Shown: positions 62,501 to 64,000 of the stretch, piece after piece | Numbering within the stretch: position 1 is the first letter of the stretch | Layout: each line of letters starts with the position of its first letter | From: Dillenia suffruticosa | Taxonomy: Eukaryota > Streptophyta > Magnoliopsida > Dilleniales > Dilleniaceae | DNA: 64,000 nt | Direction of reading: 5' to 3' | Assembly (NCBI GenBank): GCA_033439265.1 | Contig: JAVTVX010000035.1 | Location: 16,518,001-16,582,000 of the forward strand | Program-made: the position numbers and the translations under genes | The notes under the pieces: generated by a model | Databases searched by the model: none | The model's input: only the letters and a program-made list of their open reading frames with translations | What the model was told of the DNA's origin: nothing

Positions 62501-63160
62501 TTTTGGAGGTGAATATCCTCTTAAAAACTCATATTTTTGTTTCATTTTTTTTATTGCATTTGACTTTTATGTTTCATTGTTTCTTGTTAGTGTCGGAAAA
62601 GGGTGCATTTCTTGTCTAGGACTTCTATAGGAAAATGTTAGTGCACTTGTTTCTTAACCCAATGATACATACCATATTGTCAGCCTCTCCAGGGCTTCTT
62701 AATGCTGGTGGATGCCCATATTTTGTTACTGGAATTGAGCTATAAAAAGTAAACAAATCTTTTGTAGTTTTATTTTTCTGTGTCTTAGAAATTGGGCTTA
62801 GGATTTTCCATAATGTGGGGAGCTCGTGCCTTGGGTTTTTGTTAGGTTTTTGTGTTTTCATACTATTGCTTATAAATATTAGCTTTTGGCATATCCATGT
62901 ATTTTCTTCAGGCAGTTTTTAACAAATATTTCTTGCATGTTTCAGATCATATATCTCAAAAGCAACCTAAGAATATTTCTGAGCCCAACACTCCTCCTCT
63001 GAAACATATGTGGGCTCCTGAGGAGGAGATATTCTTGAAGATGGAGGCCTCACGCTGGAAATGTCATATGGGTTTATCAAGCTCTGATGCAGAAATAGAC
63101 TACAGGAGGGGAAGAAGTTTGAGAGAGAAGGGCAGAGGAGTTTTTGTGTGGCATGGATAG
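56590..63160 (+). CDS. Ser/Pro-rich protein similar to Arabidopsis At1g76660
   Basis: Plant-specific protein of unknown function; family members are often labelled hydroxyproline-rich glycoprotein-like, although no signal peptide is visible here. Predicted exons: 56,590-56,631 (14 codons, MHRRDNPNPFPEEQ), 61,329-62,508 and 62,946-63,160, with GT-AG introns of 4,697 and 437 bases, giving 478 residues. Exon 2 opens with KRWGKCWGGLSCFGSQKGSK, then a Ser/Pro-rich stretch with APPSSPASFTNSALPSTAQS, the hallmark GPYAHETQLVSPPVFSTFTT and TPPPELAHLTTPSSPDVPFA, FCPATFAQFYLDH, and EAYRASFGFSADEI. Exon 3 has SSSDAEIDYRRGRSLRE. The final residues (KGRGVFVWHG) differ from the basic RxxRHRKA-type tail expected. 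Exons 2 and 3 are secure; exon 1 is inferred from phase, sequence resemblance and the CT-rich leader. Confidence 0.85.
56632..61328 (+). other. Predicted 4.7-kb first intron
   Basis: T-rich throughout, as plant introns are. Contains a poly(C)-poly(A) run at about 58,807-58,831 and many short open frames without motifs. No transposon end or gene was recognised inside it. Confidence 0.55.
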
Positions 63161-64000
63161 TAAAACCAAGCAGAAGAATGACAGTTATTTTCCTTTATAA
63201 ATATAAATATATATATTAGTTTGCAGGTTTCCTTTATACATTCTCTGTTTGAGGAACTGTCTAATATATTGTTGGAAAGATCTAACAACTGATCTAACCT
63301 CTCTTTCTGTGGAGTTTGTAATCAAGGCGATTCCTCTGTTTGATGGATGTCTGTGTATCTTTCTTTTCAACTTTCTCCATGTAATTTATGTGAAGCACCA
63401 AAATTGTATGTGCATGTGGTTTTTATCAGTAGTGTCTGTGGAATAGCCTATGTCATTTCGTACAAGCTGATCTTTGTTATTTTTAAAGTTGCATGATTTT
63501 GCGTGCTGCTAGTTGCCCGGATACTGTCTGTTGAGGGTTGAGGCTCTTTATCGCTGATTTTGCCTCGGATGGCAAGATACGGTTCGCTTTTCTGATTCAG
63601 TGATTGTACAGTTGCAGGGAAGAGAAGCCAATTCCTAGGTTTCTAGGTTTCCAGGAAAGATACGTCCAATTCTTATCTGAAATGCTGAACTCTATGTTGT
63701 TGTTCTTCTTGTAATTTGCAATATACTTATCTAGGAAAATTTTAGGTTTTGCCTGCCGGAATCTATGCCCTTGTTCTTTGTCATTTGCAATGTCTATGAT
63801 CAAAATCAAAACTAGGGTTCACCTGCCAATCATTTGCAACTGATGGTATAATTATCATCATGGACCTTCAACTCAATTGAATTTGAAATTACCCATTCTA
63901 CTCGCAAGTAAGGTGCTTTTCTCCTTGCCTGTCGGGTAGTGACGAAACAACCAGTATTGCCACGAGAGCTCTTACCACCATATTGTTAAGTTTGTAATTA
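63161..64000 (+). other. 3' flank of the Ser/Pro-rich protein gene
   Basis: T-rich sequence after the stop codon, presumably 3' untranslated region and then intergenic DNA. No strong AATAAA signal was found and no further gene start is visible before the window ends. Confidence 0.45.

Noticed and set aside
1..64000. tRNA, rRNA, CRISPR arrays, bacterial-type operons or viral insertions outside retrotransposons
   Set aside because: None seen on either strand; the window reads as plant nuclear DNA throughout.

Overview
The window is nuclear DNA of a flowering plant, most likely a eudicot. It is AT-rich, its genes have GT-AG introns and CT/GA-rich leaders, and four plant protein families can be recognised: a class III peroxidase, a CDF-type Dof transcription factor, a PSY-type sulfated-peptide precursor, and a Ser/Pro-rich protein like Arabidopsis At1g76660. 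No bacterial-type operon, CRISPR array, tRNA or rRNA gene was seen. Probably more than half of the window is decayed transposable-element DNA.

Layout. 1-11,440: a decayed Ty3/gypsy retrotransposon (+ strand; gag, protease, RT, RNase H, integrase) between long LTRs. The 5' LTR is broken by a CACTA element end (1-215) and meets a related LTR in reverse orientation (from about 934). 11,441-11,690: a scrambled junction into host DNA. 11,812-13,260: a peroxidase gene (+). 15,380-18,340: the Dof/CDF gene (-), convergent with the peroxidase. 19,330-31,166: a nested transposon stack. An old Ty1/copia element (+) is split at 20,981/29,028 by a younger copia element (-, 20,982-29,027, with a perfect 5-bp target duplication), and that element's 3' LTR is split by a CACTA-like element (21,198 to about 22,508). 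A second CACTA-like element of the same family lies at 29,712-31,166.

34,140-35,345: remnant of a LINE reverse transcriptase (+). 36,110-36,520: an orphan promoter/leader-like segment (-). 38,740-39,390: a two-exon PSY-like peptide gene (-). 39,806-40,016: a hAT-type MITE with a perfect 8-bp target duplication. 43,169-50,480: a third, nearly complete but dead copia element (-). 55,494-55,614: a short poly(A) retroposon with a 17-bp target duplication. 56,470-63,160: the At1g76660-like gene (+), with a predicted 4.7-kb first intron.

The four host genes do not form a pathway. The CDF factor would act in photoperiod and stress transcription, the peroxidase in the cell wall/apoplast, the peptide in cell-to-cell growth signalling, and the fourth protein has no established role. 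Coding exons were assigned by reading frame, splice-site consensus and remembered family architecture. No alignment or database search was run.
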